Shown here: positions 6,212 through 6,359 of the stretch, in pieces
How the letters are laid out: each line of letters begins with the position of its first letter
How positions within the stretch are numbered: position 1 is the stretch's first letter
The notes under the pieces: generated by a model
What the model was told of the DNA's origin: nothing
Databases searched by the model: none
The model's input: only the letters and a program-made list of their open reading frames with translations
Made by a program: the position numbers and the translations under genes
NCBI GenBank assembly: GCA_006227965.1
Contig: SBFL01000126.1
Coordinates: forward strand, 1 to 6,359
Origin: Bacteroidota bacterium
Lineage (GTDB): Bacteria; Bacteroidota; Bacteroidia; Flavobacteriales; Flavobacteriaceae
Length of the DNA: 6,359 bases
Direction: 5' to 3'

Positions 6212-6241
6212 TTAAAATACAATATATCTCCCGCTTCTCAA
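6212..6241 (-). promoter_or_regulatory. Candidate promoter for pafA
   Basis: On the minus strand TTG (6241-6239) is followed after 19 bases by TATTTTAA (6219-6212), a -7-like box with two mismatches to TAnnTTTG. Transcription would begin near 6205 and the leader of about 50 bases would include the hairpin at 6182-6199. I see no Pho-box-like direct repeats, which fits phosphate-independent expression but does not prove it. Confidence 0.4.
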
Positions 6242-6359
6242 CGAATCTTATGGGAAATTTAGCATCTCCCAATACCTACATAGATCCTGACAAGATCAAA
6301 ATCTCATAATTAGCAGGTCGCGTTTTAAGGGCCAAGACCTCATTTTTACGATCATTCCA
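6242..6359. other. AT-richer upstream region with an open minus-strand frame of 27 codons
   Basis: No gene is established here. On the minus strand the frame entering at 6359 is open for 27 codons and ends at TAG 6278-6276 (ending in ILILSGSM); it could be the C-terminus of a gene outside the window or chance. On the plus strand only a 19-codon ORF (6250-6309) without recognisable features is found. Confidence 0.25.

Noticed and set aside
6250..6309. Plus-strand ORF of 19 codons starting at ATG 6250
   Set aside because: Too short, no promoter or homology that I recognise; chance ORFs of this size are common.
1..6359. A multi-gene defence, secretion or carbohydrate-utilisation system
   Set aside because: The genes alternate in strand and belong to unrelated common families; no nuclease, toxin, SusC/SusD pair, regulator or mobile gene is present to support such a system.

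Overview
The window looks like chromosomal DNA from a marine-type flavobacterium (Bacteroidota). This rests on protein content: a PafA-type phosphatase, a DUF1080 protein, a CotH-like secreted protein and a bestrophin-like membrane protein. Start sites lack clear Shine-Dalgarno sequences, and several start regions carry Bacteroidota-style promoter candidates (TTTG/TTG, about 19 bases, then a TAnnTTTG-like box). Base composition appears moderate, near 50 % GC by eye. I see no tRNA, rRNA, CRISPR array, insertion sequence or phage gene.

Layout, left to right. (1) 1-999, +: the C-terminal part of a serine beta-lactamase-like hydrolase with a DUF3471 tail, cut by the window edge. (2) 1033-1989, -: a secreted DUF1080 (3-keto-glycoside hydrolase-like) protein with an extra N-terminal beta-rich domain. 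(3) 2087-2626, +: a GNAT acetyltransferase. (4) 2574-3269, -: a bestrophin-like membrane protein whose true start probably lies upstream of the only conventional start codon. (5) 3379-4443, +: a secreted protein resembling CotH atypical kinases. (6) 4480-6156, -: a PafA-family alkaline phosphatase with a complete set of recognisable active-site residues. 6157-6359 is the upstream region of that phosphatase, with a perfect inverted repeat and a promoter candidate.

The six genes strictly alternate in strand, so none can share a simple operon with its neighbour. Three junctions are convergent (33-base gap, 53-base overlap, 36-base gap) and two are divergent (short shared promoter regions). Four of the products are secreted or periplasmic and plausibly act on sugars, peptides or phosphate esters outside the cytoplasm, but nothing shows that they form one pathway. 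I do not see a convincing new multi-gene system. The best leads are the missing start codon of the bestrophin-like gene, the divergent kinase-like motifs of the CotH-like protein, and dyad symmetries at promoters and gene ends.
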